A DNA stretch of 64,000 bases from Anaerovirgula multivorans (GTDB taxonomy: Bacteria > Bacillota > Clostridia > Peptostreptococcales > Natronincolaceae), in NCBI RefSeq assembly GCF_900188145.1, contig NZ_FZOJ01000010.1, positions 62,001 to 126,000 on the forward strand, written 5' to 3'. Shown piece after piece: positions 1 through 8,842 of this stretch (its first letter is position 1; each line of letters starts with the position of its first letter). A program made the position numbers and the translations under genes. The notes beneath the pieces were generated by a model that made no database searches, was not told where the DNA came from, and saw only the letters and a program-made list of their open reading frames with translations.

Positions 1-1029
1 ACCATGAGAGGACTTTCTGATAAAGCAAAAATATCTCGTGAAAGACTAGCCTATATAGGAGATTCTACTTCTGCCCCCGTTAGTGTCTTGGTACCTATTA
101 CAGGCTGGGCGGTATTTATCGCTGGTTTGTTGATTGGTATGGGACCCATCGAGGATGCTTCAGATGCTATGGGGGTTTTTGTAAAGGCAATTCCCTTTAA
201 CTTCTATGCGCTGTTGGCAGTTTTATTTGTAGGTTTAACCTCCTTAAAAATCATTCCTGAATTTGGTCCTATGAAAAAAGCGGAGGAAAGAGCTTTAAAT
301 GAAGGCAAAGTTTTAGCAGATGGCGCTGAACCACTGTTGGGGGAAGAGTTAACCGATACTCCTCCCTACGAAAATTTTAAAATTAATGTTTTCTTAACCT
401 TTATCTTACCTGTTTTAATCGTAATCACTGTTGCAGTGGGAACCTATATTACGCTAAAGTCTGCAAAGACCATGGAGGCTTTTTTGACAGCATCTGTGGT
501 GTTAGGCATTATCATGAGAATCAAAGGGATCCCTTTTAACGATATTATGAAAACCGCCATGGCGGGCATGAAGGGTGTATTGCCTGCTATCATTATACTA
601 GCGCTTTCTTATTCTATTAACAGTTTAAGTAAAAGTATGGGCACAGCTAATTATATTATTTCTATTACACAAAATTGGCTGGTTCCTAATTTATTACCCT
701 TGTTAACCTTTTTGATTGCTGCAATCATTGCTTTTTCCACAGGAACATCTTGGGGCACCTTTGCAATTGTAATGCCTTTATCTGTACCGCTAGCCTTCAG
801 TTTTTCAGGGAATGAAATCACTGCTTTGGTTCTAGCTACAATTGCTGCAGTTGCAGGTGGAGGCGTATTTGGAGACCATTGTTCTCCTTTGTCTGACACT
901 ACTGTCCTCGCTTCTACTGGTGCTGCCTCTGACCATATGGACCACGTTAGAACACAAATTCCTTATGCTTTAACCGTTGCAGCTGTTGCTTCTGTACTCT
1001 ATCTAGTAATCGGTTTTGTTGCTGCGTAA
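1..1029 (+). CDS. NhaC-type Na+/H+ antiporter, C-terminal part (5' end outside window)
   Basis: About 340 residues of a polytopic membrane protein that probably exchanges Na+ for H+ in pH and sodium homeostasis. The frame is open to the left edge and no ribosome binding site precedes the ATG at position 4, so the true start lies outside; NhaC proteins are usually 450-500 residues, so roughly 130 are missing. Many hydrophobic segments are visible, and the family hallmark FGDHCSPLSDTT lies near residue 290, with conserved Asp/His and Ser/Asp in a membrane-embedded loop. It stands alone and ends at a bidirectional terminator. The family is clear; ion specificity is inferred from family. Confidence 0.88.
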   Translation, partial: TMRGLSDKAKISRERLAYIGDSTSAPVSVLVPITGWAVFIAGLLIGMGPIEDASDAMGVFVKAIPFNFYALLAVLFVGLTSLKIIPEFGPMKKAEERALNEGKVLADGAEPLLGEELTDTPPYENFKINVFLTFILPVLIVITVAVGTYITLKSAKTMEAFLTASVVLGIIMRIKGIPFNDIMKTAMAGMKGVLPAIIILALSYSINSLSKSMGTANYIISITQNWLVPNLLPLLTFLIAAIIAFSTGTSWGTFAIVMPLSVPLAFSFSGNEITALVLATIAAVAGGGVFGDHCSPLSDTTVLASTGAASDHMDHVRTQIPYALTVAAVASVLYLVIGFVAA

Positions 1030-1147
1030 TTTCGATTCCATTAGAATCTGCTGAGATACGATGGCACCTATTACTGCTCCTTGAATTTTTTTCATAATAA
1101 CCTCTTGTATCTCCTTATAAAAATCTACTAGAAATTATCAAAGAACA

Positions 1148-1189
1148 AAAAGACTACCCTCTGAATTTGACTTTAGAGGGTAGTCTTTT
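1148..1189. terminator. Bidirectional terminator between NhaC and HEPN genes
   Basis: Perfect 15-bp inverted repeat, AAAAGACTACCCTCT against AGAGGGTAGTCTTTT, with A-run and T-run on opposite sides. It can stop the rightward antiporter transcript and the leftward HEPN transcript, and it overlaps the HEPN stop codon. Confidence 0.85.
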
Positions 1190-1574
1190 GCTTTAGTAGG
1201 TTACTAACTATATTATATATATCTTTTGAAATAGCTATACACTCATCCGATTCCTCATCCGTCACTATTAATGGTTCATCCGCTGGATATCTAGTTTCTA
1301 TGTAGAATTGGTTCACAAAAGCACAATCCTTTATATGGGCTTTAAACTTCAAATCGTACTTTGTTGCCTCTTTACATAAAAAGATTAAACTATGACTGCT
1401 TATGATGACTCCTGACTTAGCTATAATATAAGCTTTTAAAAGTTTTTCCACCGCTTGTTGACAATGAAAAGCTACCATGTCATTTCCACAATCATTTTCT
1501 TTTAAAACACCTGCTGATTTTATATCTCTAGATGCTTTTTCAACCCAATTCATAAATCTAGCAGTATCTACCAT
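1173..1574 (-). CDS. HEPN-domain protein, partner of the MNT gene
   Basis: Small all-helical HEPN (PF05168-like) protein of about 133 residues. Visible features are the AFHCQQAVEKLLKA helix near residue 40 and the ETRYP motif near the C-terminus, both usual in this family. I chose the ATG giving MVDTARF rather than the upstream start; it overlaps the end of the nucleotidyltransferase gene by 17 bases, indicating translational coupling. HEPN/MNT pairs form type VII toxin-antitoxin systems in which HEPN is the RNase and MNT an AMP transferase. The catalytic R-x(4-6)-H motif of RNase HEPNs is not evident here, so a non-toxic or divergent member is possible. Confidence 0.8.
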   Translation of the reverse strand: MVDTARFMNWVEKASRDIKSAGVLKENDCGNDMVAFHCQQAVEKLLKAYIIAKSGVIISSHSLIFLCKEATKYDLKFKAHIKDCAFVNQFYIETRYPADEPLIVTDEESDECIAISKDIYNIVSNLLKQKTTL

Positions 1575-1884
1575 ATAGTAACTTCCCTTCTTCAAATATA
1601 TTGTATGCAAAACTTGTGTTATCTTTTATATTATCTTCCCATTCTTTAAGAGTATATACAATTACATCAAATGGACATGTACTGTCTATATTTATATAAA
1701 TATCACTAATCAAGCTCCGTTTATCCTCTGTATCCTTTACTATGCATATGTCTATATCACTATTTTTTTTAATAACCCCTTTGGCTAAAGAACCAAATAG
1801 TATGATCTTATGGGGTTTATAGCGCCTTATAATTTGTTTTTTTATATTTTCAACCTCATATATATGCTTATCTTGATTTAACAT
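1558..1884 (-). CDS. MNT-type minimal nucleotidyltransferase
   Basis: About 108 residues with the Pol-beta nucleotidyltransferase signature: GSLAKGVIKKNSDIDICIV near residue 32 gives the GS...DxD catalytic core, and a third acidic residue follows in FDVIVY. Members paired with HEPN proteins act as antitoxins that AMPylate the partner. The upstream TTG is also in frame, but the ATG at 1884 sits 8 bases after GGAG and is preferred. It is the first gene of a two-gene unit with the HEPN gene. Function as antitoxin is inferred from the pairing. Confidence 0.82.
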   Translation of the reverse strand: MLNQDKHIYEVENIKKQIIRRYKPHKIILFGSLAKGVIKKNSDIDICIVKDTEDKRSLISDIYINIDSTCPFDVIVYTLKEWEDNIKDNTSFAYNIFEEGKLLYGRYC

Positions 1885-1972
1885 CAAGCCATCTCCAATC
1901 CTTCAACTTCTTTGTATTCCTATTTTATCACAAAGGCACAAAGAGATACAAGACGGAGGATGTGGAACAAAA

Positions 1973-2021
1973 AAATACAAAGTAACCAAGGAACCTGTCT
2001 CCTTGATTACTTTGTATTTTT
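1973..2021. terminator. Terminator downstream of lipoprotein gene
   Basis: Long imperfect hairpin: ATACAAAGTAA pairs with TTACTTTGTAT and an inner CAAGGA/TCCTTG stem. T-rich tracts on both sides suit termination of the leftward lipoprotein transcript. The loop carries the AACCTGTCTCC motif also seen in reverse near 8657. Confidence 0.75.
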
Positions 2022-2031
2022 AAATACTATT

Positions 2032-3282
2032 CTATTCTATTTCTGCCATGATATCTTGAATTTTTTCAAAGTATACGTCTCCTGCCATTACATTTTGGGT
2101 AGGCTTTGTAATTTTGAAAGAATTTATTGATTTTGTTGTTTCAGTCACATTAAGGTTAAAAGCTACTTGTTCTTGCTCAGCATCCACCTTCAGATCAACA
2201 ACCGTAGTATAGGTAGCATCTCCTATCTTTTCAAGTGTTATATTCAACGCTGAATCTCCTGTTGCAGCTTTTACTTCCTCACTTGCCATATCGATAAACA
2301 TAGCAACCATAGCTTTATATTCTTCTTCATTTCCATTGACCATCTCAGCAAACTCATCAATTTTACTGTTTATTTCTATAGCAATATCATCCATTTGTAT
2401 ATCCATTTCTTCTATTTCTTCCTCCATACCTTGTGCCACAAAAACCTGATGCATTTGTTTTTGTGTGTATTCCAAATATGCAGGAACAATTTCTTTTAAT
2501 AATACTGCTACTTCATCTGCATGATCGATGGAATAATTAACAAAGCCTTTTACTACATCAAAGATTTCTACAGTTCCAACAGATAGAATAAGTTTATTGT
2601 CTTCTTCTGTTACTAAGCTTGTTTCAAATCCGTCATAGGTCTTCGCTATTTTTCCCATTAATGGACTTATAAAGCTCATCACTTCTTCTCTTTGCTTAAG
2701 GACACTTTCTTTATCCAATGATTGACTTAGCGTATTTTTTAAAATTTGTTTTTCAGCTTCACTTGAAGCTGGAAGTAATTCTATGTAGAAATCTATAATT
2801 TCTTCATTTGTCATGCTTATGTATTGAGCATCACCAAATAAGTAAGTGAGTTGTTCTTTAGCTAAGTCATCTTTGGTAACCGTTTTAATGAAGTTGATCA
2901 TATCATCTACTTTAACATAAACCATATCTCCATCAGACATAGATGTGATAAAAGGAATCTGCTCTTTATTAACCTTGTCATAAATAGATAATACTAGCTC
3001 TGCATTCATTGTTTGAGTGTCTTGTTTCATTTCATAAATAATTGAGTAATTTTGCAGCATCTCTAAAGAAAAGCCAAGTTGAGAAGCCGCTTCTTCAAGA
3101 AATTCCTCAGGTAATTGATTAATATCTAAAGAAATCTCGCCATTTTGTTGTGATGCTTCTAAACTGCTCATTTCCTTCATCAAGCCATACAGCTTTTGTT
3201 CCTCTTTTGAACATCCTGTTATAAGTAGTGTAACCATTAAAAATACAAGAAGTACACTAATTAATTTTTTTGATCTTTTCAT
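2032..3282 (-). CDS. Secreted lipoprotein of unknown function
   Basis: 416-residue lipoprotein. An N-terminal basic stretch and hydrophobic core end in the lipobox LITGC, with Cys24 as the lipidation site, so it should be anchored on the outer face of the membrane. The rest is acidic and hydrophilic with no enzymatic motif I recognise; the alternating short strands and helices resemble LolA/LppX-like lipid-binding or DUF6612-type proteins, but this is only a guess. A truncated, internally deleted copy of its middle part lies at 8650-8792 next to spoIIE, so the gene was once duplicated. The Shine-Dalgarno sequence (AGGTTG) is weak. A terminator follows directly. Confidence 0.75.
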   Translation of the reverse strand: MKRSKKLISVLLVFLMVTLLITGCSKEEQKLYGLMKEMSSLEASQQNGEISLDINQLPEEFLEEAASQLGFSLEMLQNYSIIYEMKQDTQTMNAELVLSIYDKVNKEQIPFITSMSDGDMVYVKVDDMINFIKTVTKDDLAKEQLTYLFGDAQYISMTNEEIIDFYIELLPASSEAEKQILKNTLSQSLDKESVLKQREEVMSFISPLMGKIAKTYDGFETSLVTEEDNKLILSVGTVEIFDVVKGFVNYSIDHADEVAVLLKEIVPAYLEYTQKQMHQVFVAQGMEEEIEEMDIQMDDIAIEINSKIDEFAEMVNGNEEEYKAMVAMFIDMASEEVKAATGDSALNITLEKIGDATYTTVVDLKVDAEQEQVAFNLNVTETTKSINSFKITKPTQNVMAGDVYFEKIQDIMAEIE

Positions 3283-3432
3283 GTTAACAACAACCTTTCT
3301 TAAATAAGATTTATAGCATAGGCTTATATTGCCAATAAATTAACTATATTCCATTTTATTATAGTTTTCTATGTTTTACCAGGTTAAATATTTTGAAGTA
3401 TTACAATTTTTTTGATATTACTGTTGTCTCAA

Positions 3433-3624
3433 AAAGAAAAACCACCACTTTTTTGTGATGGCTTGTATAGTCTATCTATTTTTATGCTGCCCACCTGTTT
3501 TGTTCTACCCTCCAAATTTTTGCTACCAATACCGTCATATTGTCCTGAGCTTGGTTATTGATTAGCTTCAAGGCTTCGTTCAGAATTTTGTCTGCTAGAT
3601 CTTGAGGGTTTCAGGTGTGGAGGG
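3433..3624 (-). pseudogene. Duplicated 3' end of spoIIE (about 40 codons plus terminator)
   Basis: This stretch matches 8793-8986, the end of spoIIE, with about eight substitutions and one indel over roughly 190 bases by eye. It keeps the last 40 or so codons in frame, ending in WRVEQNRWAA, and the terminator hairpin (CCATCAC/GTGGTGG then a T-run, at 3442-3461). It has no start and is not a gene. It forms one of two direct repeats flanking the ugp-gdpD operon and appears to serve as that operon's terminator. Confidence 0.88.
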
Positions 3625-3651
3625 AGCTATATATAAATTGAATAGGAGCTA

Positions 3652-4371
3652 CTATATTGTATTAAATGCTCTTTGAGGATAGTTTGTTATTATAGCAATA
3701 CGATTATCTAATTGTTTTATAGCTTCTATATCCTCTGGCTCATCGATGGTCCAAGCCATAACCTCTACTTTTTCTTCATAAAGGTTATCTATCCATTCTT
3801 TAGTGATATAGGGGGCTGCTATCGATACAAAGGAAGCATGAGCATATCTTATTTGTTCCTTTAATAGGTTGGGACTACCATAAATCAACATTCCTACCTT
3901 GATGTCTCCATGGATATCCTTCACTTCCTTTACTACTTGGTGATTAAAGGATTTTACCATGACTTTGTCTATGGGGTAGTCTTTTAATATTTTACATAGC
4001 TCCTCTGCTATGGTGGGATATATCGTACCCCCTTTTTTAATTTCAATTATTAGTTCCTTTTTATTATCTACTAAAGCCAAAGCCTCCTCTAGTGTAGGAA
4101 TTTTTTCCCCTTTAAACTTAGGAGAAAACCAGCTGCCGAAGTCTAGCTCCAATAATTCCTTATAGCTACGGGTAGATAACAGCCCTCTACCATTGGAGGT
4201 TCGTTGAAGTTCAAAGTCATGATGCAGCACTACTATACCATCCTTTGTCATCTGTATATCGATTTCTATTTTATCAATTCTATCTTCTTTTAAAGCAAGT
4301 TCTAGGGCTGACAAGGTGTTTTCTGGTGCTAAGCTTGACCAGCCTCTGTGGGCTACTATTGGGTTATTCAT
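3652..4371 (-). CDS. ugpQ: Glycerophosphodiester phosphodiesterase
   Basis: About 239 residues, the usual size of cytoplasmic UgpQ/GdpD enzymes that hydrolyse glycerophosphodiesters to sn-glycerol 3-phosphate and an alcohol. The GDPD signature is complete: AHRGWSSLAPENT near residue 7 (HR plus E/N ligands), then EIDIQMTKDG and VVLHHD (metal-binding Glu/Asp and catalytic His), and EIKKG further on. No signal peptide. I chose the ATG at 4371, 6 bases after AGGTG, over an upstream GTG that overlaps the Shine-Dalgarno. It lies 12 bases after the binding-protein gene as last gene of the operon, so imported glycerophosphodiesters would be cleaved in the cytoplasm. Confidence 0.92.
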   Translation of the reverse strand: MNNPIVAHRGWSSLAPENTLSALELALKEDRIDKIEIDIQMTKDGIVVLHHDFELQRTSNGRGLLSTRSYKELLELDFGSWFSPKFKGEKIPTLEEALALVDNKKELIIEIKKGGTIYPTIAEELCKILKDYPIDKVMVKSFNHQVVKEVKDIHGDIKVGMLIYGSPNLLKEQIRYAHASFVSIAAPYITKEWIDNLYEEKVEVMAWTIDEPEDIEAIKQLDNRIAIITNYPQRAFNTI

Positions 4372-4383
4372 GGGTTTCACCTG

Positions 4384-5673
4384 CTATTTTAATAGTTTTT
4401 GAGCCTCTTCAGCTGCGGTATTTAGTGCATCTTGGGGAGACATGGTGTCATCGATTACTGCTCTTTGGATTTCCTTCATGATAATCTCCTGCAGCTCCCT
4501 ATACCCCGGTGCCATAGGTCGACGTTTTGCATAGTCTAATTGATTGATGGCAACAGTAAATTGTGGATATTCCTTATAAAATGCTTCCATTTCAGCACTG
4601 TTGATGGAGGACGTTCTCACCGGCATATATCCTGTAGCTTTACTAAAGAGTCCACTGTTTTCTGTGCTAGTCATGTATTTGATAAATTCCCAAGCTGCTT
4701 GCTTTTTCTCATCAGAGGATTTTGATAAAACTACTAGGTTTGCACCCCCTGTTGGAACCCCAAAATCTTTTTTCGCTGGTAAAAAGGCTGTACCTACTTC
4801 AAATTCACTTTGTTCCAAAAGTCCTTTTAAAGAACCGGTTGAGGTGAAAATCATGCCAACATTTTGGTTAACAAAATCTTGTCTAGCAACATCCCATGCA
4901 TTGTATTTTTCTCCTGGAGGCATTTTCATGCTGCCTTCTTTAATCATATTTTGCCAGAATTCTATGGGCTCTACCCCTTCTTTGCTATTGAATATAGCTT
5001 GTGTACCGTCTTCTGATAAAATATTGCCACCATTTTGGAAGGTTAACGCTTCATAGAACCATATATCAATAGGTGTAGCAAATCCATAAACGTTATCCTT
5101 TGTCATTGTACGGGCAAATTCCTGTAGTTCATCCCATGTTTTGGGTCCCGCTGGATTAAGTCCATTGGCTTTTAACATATCCACATTTAAGTATAGTAAT
5201 GGAGTGCTTCTAGCAAAAGGCATAGCATATAAATTATTTTTCCAGTAGGAGTTACTCATCAATCCGGTCACATAGTCATCTAAAAACCCTGCTGATTCCT
5301 TTGCTGCGTATTCATCTAAGGCTTCTAACGCTCCTGCATCAGCAAAGGCTGCTATGGAGGCAATCTCTACCATCGTTATATCCGGTTGTGTGTTGGAGGC
5401 TATAGCCGCCATTACCTTTGCATGGTTTTCATAATAATCCCCTTGATAAGTAGCAGTTACTTTTATGTTGTCCTGAACATTGTTGAATTCATTTGCCATA
5501 GCTTCAATAAAATTACCAGTGTCTCCACCTAGAGAATACCAAAACTCAATTTCCACCTTTTTGTTTTCACCGGCGGCTGTATCGCCAGCCTCTCCCGCCG
5601 ATGAACTGCATCCTATCATTGTAAAAATCATTGTAGTTGCTAAAACAATACTTAAGACTGTTTTTTTGAACAT
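4384..5673 (-). CDS. ugpB: ABC transporter substrate-binding lipoprotein (glycerol-3-phosphate type)
   Basis: 429-residue extracellular solute-binding protein of family 1. The lipobox MIGC places lipidated Cys at residue 22. The mature start reads IEFWYSLGGDTGN, typical of sugar/UgpB binders, followed by the usual two-lobe pattern with PFARSTPLLYLN and W-rich stretches in the middle and YREL near the end. It captures the substrate outside the membrane and delivers it to the two permeases encoded upstream. A strong AGGAGG precedes the ATG. Association with gdpD argues for glycerol-3-phosphate or glycerophosphodiesters as substrate, but sugar binders look similar. Confidence 0.88.
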   Translation of the reverse strand: MFKKTVLSIVLATTMIFTMIGCSSSAGEAGDTAAGENKKVEIEFWYSLGGDTGNFIEAMANEFNNVQDNIKVTATYQGDYYENHAKVMAAIASNTQPDITMVEIASIAAFADAGALEALDEYAAKESAGFLDDYVTGLMSNSYWKNNLYAMPFARSTPLLYLNVDMLKANGLNPAGPKTWDELQEFARTMTKDNVYGFATPIDIWFYEALTFQNGGNILSEDGTQAIFNSKEGVEPIEFWQNMIKEGSMKMPPGEKYNAWDVARQDFVNQNVGMIFTSTGSLKGLLEQSEFEVGTAFLPAKKDFGVPTGGANLVVLSKSSDEKKQAAWEFIKYMTSTENSGLFSKATGYMPVRTSSINSAEMEAFYKEYPQFTVAINQLDYAKRRPMAPGYRELQEIIMKEIQRAVIDDTMSPQDALNTAAEEAQKLLK

Positions 5674-5698
5674 TTTCTTTTCCTCCTTAAATATAATT

Positions 5699-6601
5699 TT
5701 ATTTTATTCCTGAATAAACAAAGGCTTTAATAATCTGTTTTTGAGCAAAGAAATAAATCACTAGCATCGGTGCAATCAGAATCATGTTCCCTGCCATAAC
5801 AGTATCCCATCTCGTCAAAGCTTCTGCATCCTTAAGCATAGCAACCCCTATAGGTAGAGTCCGAAGACTTTGGGTGTTGGTCATAACCAATGGCCAAAAA
5901 TAAGAGTTCCATTGAGAGATAAAGCTAAATAGGGCAAAGGTGATTAGCACTGGTCTTGCCATAGGCATCATAATCTTCCACATGATTTTCCATTCAGAAG
6001 CATTGTCCAACCTGGCTGCTTCGATGATTTCATCTGGTACCTGCATAAAGGTCTGTCTAAGGAGAAATACTCCGAAACCGCTGGCTGCAAATGGTAGAAT
6101 CAAAGGAGCATAAGTTCTTAACAAGTTCCATGAGCTCATCTGCAGATACACTGGTAAAAAGGTAATTTGCTCTGGTATCATCAATGCCAAAAGGGTTATT
6201 GCAAATAGGAGCTTTTTTAGCTTAAATTCATACCTGGCAAAGGCATAGGCTGTTGGAATCATGGTTGCAAACTGTAGTATCAGTATGCTAATGGATATCA
6301 ATACACTGTTGAAAAAGTAACGTAAAAATGGACCTGAGTTCCAAGCACGGATATAGTTTTCAAACATAAGCTTATCTGGTATCCATTTTGGAGGAAAAAT
6401 CATAATCTCTGAAAAAGACTTTAGGGATGTAGAGATCATCCATAGGAAGGGAAATCCAAATATGAGGATCAGTATAATTAGTCCGCTAATTTCTAAGCCT
6501 TTGGCCCCCTTCTTTAGAATCTCTAGGTTTTTACTGTTTTCTATTCTGCCCTCTTTTTTTCTTATTCTTAAGCTCTGTTGTACCCTTTCTCTTGCTTCCA
6601 T
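5699..6601 (-). CDS. ugpE: ABC transporter permease, UgpE/MalG type
   Basis: 300-residue inner-membrane permease with about six membrane segments; the first follows an unusually long charged N-terminal tail of about 30 residues. The EAA loop that contacts the ATPase is visible as EAARLDNASEWKIMWKIMMP around residues 195-215. The C-terminus QKQIIKAFVYSGIK is typical of the MalG-like half (CUT1 family). It lies between the other permease and the binding protein and forms a heterodimer with the product of the gene at 6618-7490. A GGGAGG site sits 8 bases upstream of the ATG. Confidence 0.92.
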   Translation of the reverse strand: MEARERVQQSLRIRKKEGRIENSKNLEILKKGAKGLEISGLIILILIFGFPFLWMISTSLKSFSEIMIFPPKWIPDKLMFENYIRAWNSGPFLRYFFNSVLISISILILQFATMIPTAYAFARYEFKLKKLLFAITLLALMIPEQITFLPVYLQMSSWNLLRTYAPLILPFAASGFGVFLLRQTFMQVPDEIIEAARLDNASEWKIMWKIMMPMARPVLITFALFSFISQWNSYFWPLVMTNTQSLRTLPIGVAMLKDAEALTRWDTVMAGNMILIAPMLVIYFFAQKQIIKAFVYSGIK

Positions 6602-6617
6602 TTCATTATCCTCCCTT

Positions 6618-7490
6618 CTACCTATAATGTACTCGGTTTGCCAATAACTTAAAGTGTATGAACGTCATCAATCCTAAGAAAATTACCAGTAGAACACCAG
6701 CTGCCGAAGCATAGCCTATTTTGAAGAAATCAAAAGCATTCTGATAGATAAAGAATACAATCATATTGGTGGTGTCGATGGGGCCTCCCTGGGTCATGAT
6801 GTTGATTGTATCAAAGACTTTAAAGGAAGCTATCGTACTAATTACCAATAAAAAGAATAGACTTGGTGATAGCATCGGTAAAGTAATTTTATAAAAATTT
6901 CTCCATTTACTAGCATTATCCAATTCTGCCGCCTCATAGATGTCCTTTGGGATACTTTGTAGACCCGCTATTAGAACCAAAGTGTTGTAGCCCAGTGTTT
7001 TCCAAACTCCTACCACTACAAGTGAGATTAATGCAGTTTTAGGGTTCGCCAGCCATTTGGAGGGAGGTATACCCACAAAACCCATCACCCAATTTAGCAG
7101 TCCGTAATCAGGATCCATAATCCACATCCAAACCAAAGAGATAGATACCAAGGATATAATATGGGGGGTAAATATAACTCCCTGGGTGAATTTATGTAAA
7201 AATCCCCTTTTGTTTAACCACAAAGCTGTTGGCAGTGCTAAGCCTATAGAAATTGACACCATTAAGAATGTGTATAGTACTGTATTCTTTATGACTAGGT
7301 GAAATTGTGGAGACTTTAATAGTTCTACATAATTTTCAATCCCTACAAAGGTCTTAGTAAGACTAATAAGGTTCCAAGAGGTAAAGCTTAAAAAAAATAG
7401 ATACATGATGGGGTAAATAAAGAATAAAAGAAATACTGTAATTGACGGACTGACCATCACATATGGTTTCACTCTATCCCAAAAACTCAT
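6618..7490 (-). CDS. ugpA: ABC transporter permease, UgpA/MalF type
   Basis: 290-residue permease with six predicted membrane helices. The EAA coupling loop reads EAAELDNASKWRNFYKITLP near residues 200-220. The conserved GGP element lies in TQGGPIDTTNMI. It pairs with the UgpE-type permease in a CUT1-family importer. It is the second gene of the operon, 16 bases after the ATPase gene, with a GGGGGG Shine-Dalgarno upstream of the ATG. Confidence 0.92.
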   Translation of the reverse strand: MSFWDRVKPYVMVSPSITVFLLFFIYPIMYLFFLSFTSWNLISLTKTFVGIENYVELLKSPQFHLVIKNTVLYTFLMVSISIGLALPTALWLNKRGFLHKFTQGVIFTPHIISLVSISLVWMWIMDPDYGLLNWVMGFVGIPPSKWLANPKTALISLVVVGVWKTLGYNTLVLIAGLQSIPKDIYEAAELDNASKWRNFYKITLPMLSPSLFFLLVISTIASFKVFDTINIMTQGGPIDTTNMIVFFIYQNAFDFFKIGYASAAGVLLVIFLGLMTFIHFKLLANRVHYR

Positions 7491-7506
7491 TTTGTTCCCC
7501 CCAATC

Positions 7507-8532
7507 CTATAGTTTTACTTTCTCTAGATTTCTTTGTCTGTTTCCAGCAACGTCAAATAAATATATATGCTTATAATCAATGTGCAGTTGAATCTCTATA
7601 TCTTCTGGAAAGACACTGTCTATGGTCTTTACTTTTATGTCTCCCACTTCTGTACGAATGGAGTAGATGGTTTCTGAACCTAATATTTCTCTGGTAAGTA
7701 TTTTTCCTTTCATAGCTAAGCAATTATCTGCACTTGTGCTGTCCAGCTTTACTTTTTCAGGTCTAAATCCTAGGTAGGTGCTTTCCTCAAAGAATTTTTT
7801 ACCGGGGATAATGTTCATGGGTGGTGCCCCTATAAATTGAGCTGTAAATATGTTGGCAGGGTCATTATATAGGTCTACTGGATTAGCCATGTGTTGGATG
7901 ACGCCTTTATCCATCACCACAATAGCATCCCCCATGGACATAGCTTCCACTTGATCATGGGTTACATAGACAAAGGTGGTCCCCAGTTTTTTGTGAAGTT
8001 GAATAAGCTCTGTTCTCATTTGATTTCTTAGTTTGGCGTCTAGATTTGATAAAGGTTCATCCATTAAAAATACTTTAGGTCTTTTTACCATCGCCCTTGC
8101 TAAGGCTACTCTTTGCCTCTGCCCCCCTGAGAGATTAGAGGGCTTTCGATCTAAGTATTCTGTAAGGCCTACGATATCACATATCTCCTGAATGACACTT
8201 TCTCTCTCTTCCTTAGAGATTTTATTGTTTTTTAGACCAAACTCTATGTTCTCCTTCACCGTCATGGTGGGATATAGAGCATAGTTTTGAAATACCATAG
8301 CCACTCCTCTTTTTCCCGGATTTACGTGGGTTATTTCTTCTCCGTCTATAAATATTTCTCCATTATTTACCTTTTCCAGCCCTGCTATCATTCTTAAGGT
8401 GGTTGACTTGCCACAACCTGAAGGCCCAACCAACACCGTAAAGGAACTATCTTTTATCTCTAAATTTAGATTTTTGATTACTGTAATATTTTCATATTTT
8501 TTTGTGATATCCTGTAAATAGATATTTGCCAA
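7507..8532 (-). CDS. ugpC: ABC transporter ATP-binding protein, UgpC/MsmX type
   Basis: 341-residue CUT1-family ATPase. Walker A GPSGCGKST near residue 37, Q-loop VFQNYALYPTM near 80, signature LSGGQRQ near 133, Walker B VFLMDEP followed by LSNLDAKLR, and switch His in VTHDQ. A C-terminal TOBE-like regulatory domain (from about residue 240, with LGFRPEKV) marks the MalK/UgpC type. The start is a TTG: no ATG lies nearby and AAAAGGAGG is 8 bases upstream of it. First gene of the ugpCAEB-gdpD operon. MsmX-like ATPases can serve several transporters, so sharing is possible. Confidence 0.92.
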   Translation of the reverse strand: MANIYLQDITKKYENITVIKNLNLEIKDSSFTVLVGPSGCGKSTTLRMIAGLEKVNNGEIFIDGEEITHVNPGKRGVAMVFQNYALYPTMTVKENIEFGLKNNKISKEERESVIQEICDIVGLTEYLDRKPSNLSGGQRQRVALARAMVKRPKVFLMDEPLSNLDAKLRNQMRTELIQLHKKLGTTFVYVTHDQVEAMSMGDAIVVMDKGVIQHMANPVDLYNDPANIFTAQFIGAPPMNIIPGKKFFEESTYLGFRPEKVKLDSTSADNCLAMKGKILTREILGSETIYSIRTEVGDIKVKTIDSVFPEDIEIQLHIDYKHIYLFDVAGNRQRNLEKVKL

Positions 8533-8649
8533 TTAAACTACCTCCTTTTCTTGTCCCTGTTGGTTATATGGTTTACTGCATCTGTATCATATAGGTTGGA
8601 TGTTAACTAAATATTAATAGGGTATTATGTTTTGGTTAAATCTAGCTAG

Positions 8650-8792
8650 GACAAGGGGACAGGTTTCCAGCATAGGTCTTGGCAATCTTCTCCATGAAGG
8701 GGCTTATAAAGCTCATTATTTCTTCACTTGTCATGCTGATATATTGAGCATCACCAAATAGAGCAGTAAGTTGTTCCTTCACTAGCTCATCC
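8650..8792 (-). pseudogene. Decayed fragment of the 2032-3282 lipoprotein gene
   Basis: On the minus strand this reads like residues around LTYLFGDAQYISMTNEEI of the intact lipoprotein (here LTALFGDAQYISMTSEE) and then jumps directly to MSFISP-MEKIAKTY, so about 110 bases were lost between two EE-coding stretches. It begins immediately after the spoIIE terminator and ends in a GGGGACAGGTTTCC stretch. The N-terminal third and C-terminal half are missing. The rest of the 8533-8842 gap holds only the upstream region of ugpC. Confidence 0.85.
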
Positions 8793-8795
8793 AAA

Positions 8796-8822
8796 GAAAA
8801 AACCACCACTTTTTTGTGATGG
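8796..8822 (-). terminator. spoIIE terminator
   Basis: On the minus strand CCATCAC, a six-A loop, then GTGGTGG (with G-U pairs) followed by a run of T. It lies 20 bases after the spoIIE stop and is repeated in the copy at 3442-3461. Confidence 0.75.
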
Positions 8823-8842
8823 CTTGTATATCCTATCTATTT

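Noticed and set aside
1030..1147. Minus-strand frame of about 30 codons beginning MKKIQGAVIGAIV, with AGAGG upstream
   Set aside because: It runs into the antiporter gene antisense, has no known relatives that I can name and lacks a terminator; too little to call a gene.
1912..2130. Plus-strand open frame downstream of the MNT gene
   Set aside because: It crosses the terminator hairpin and the antisense of the lipoprotein 3' end, with no ribosome site.
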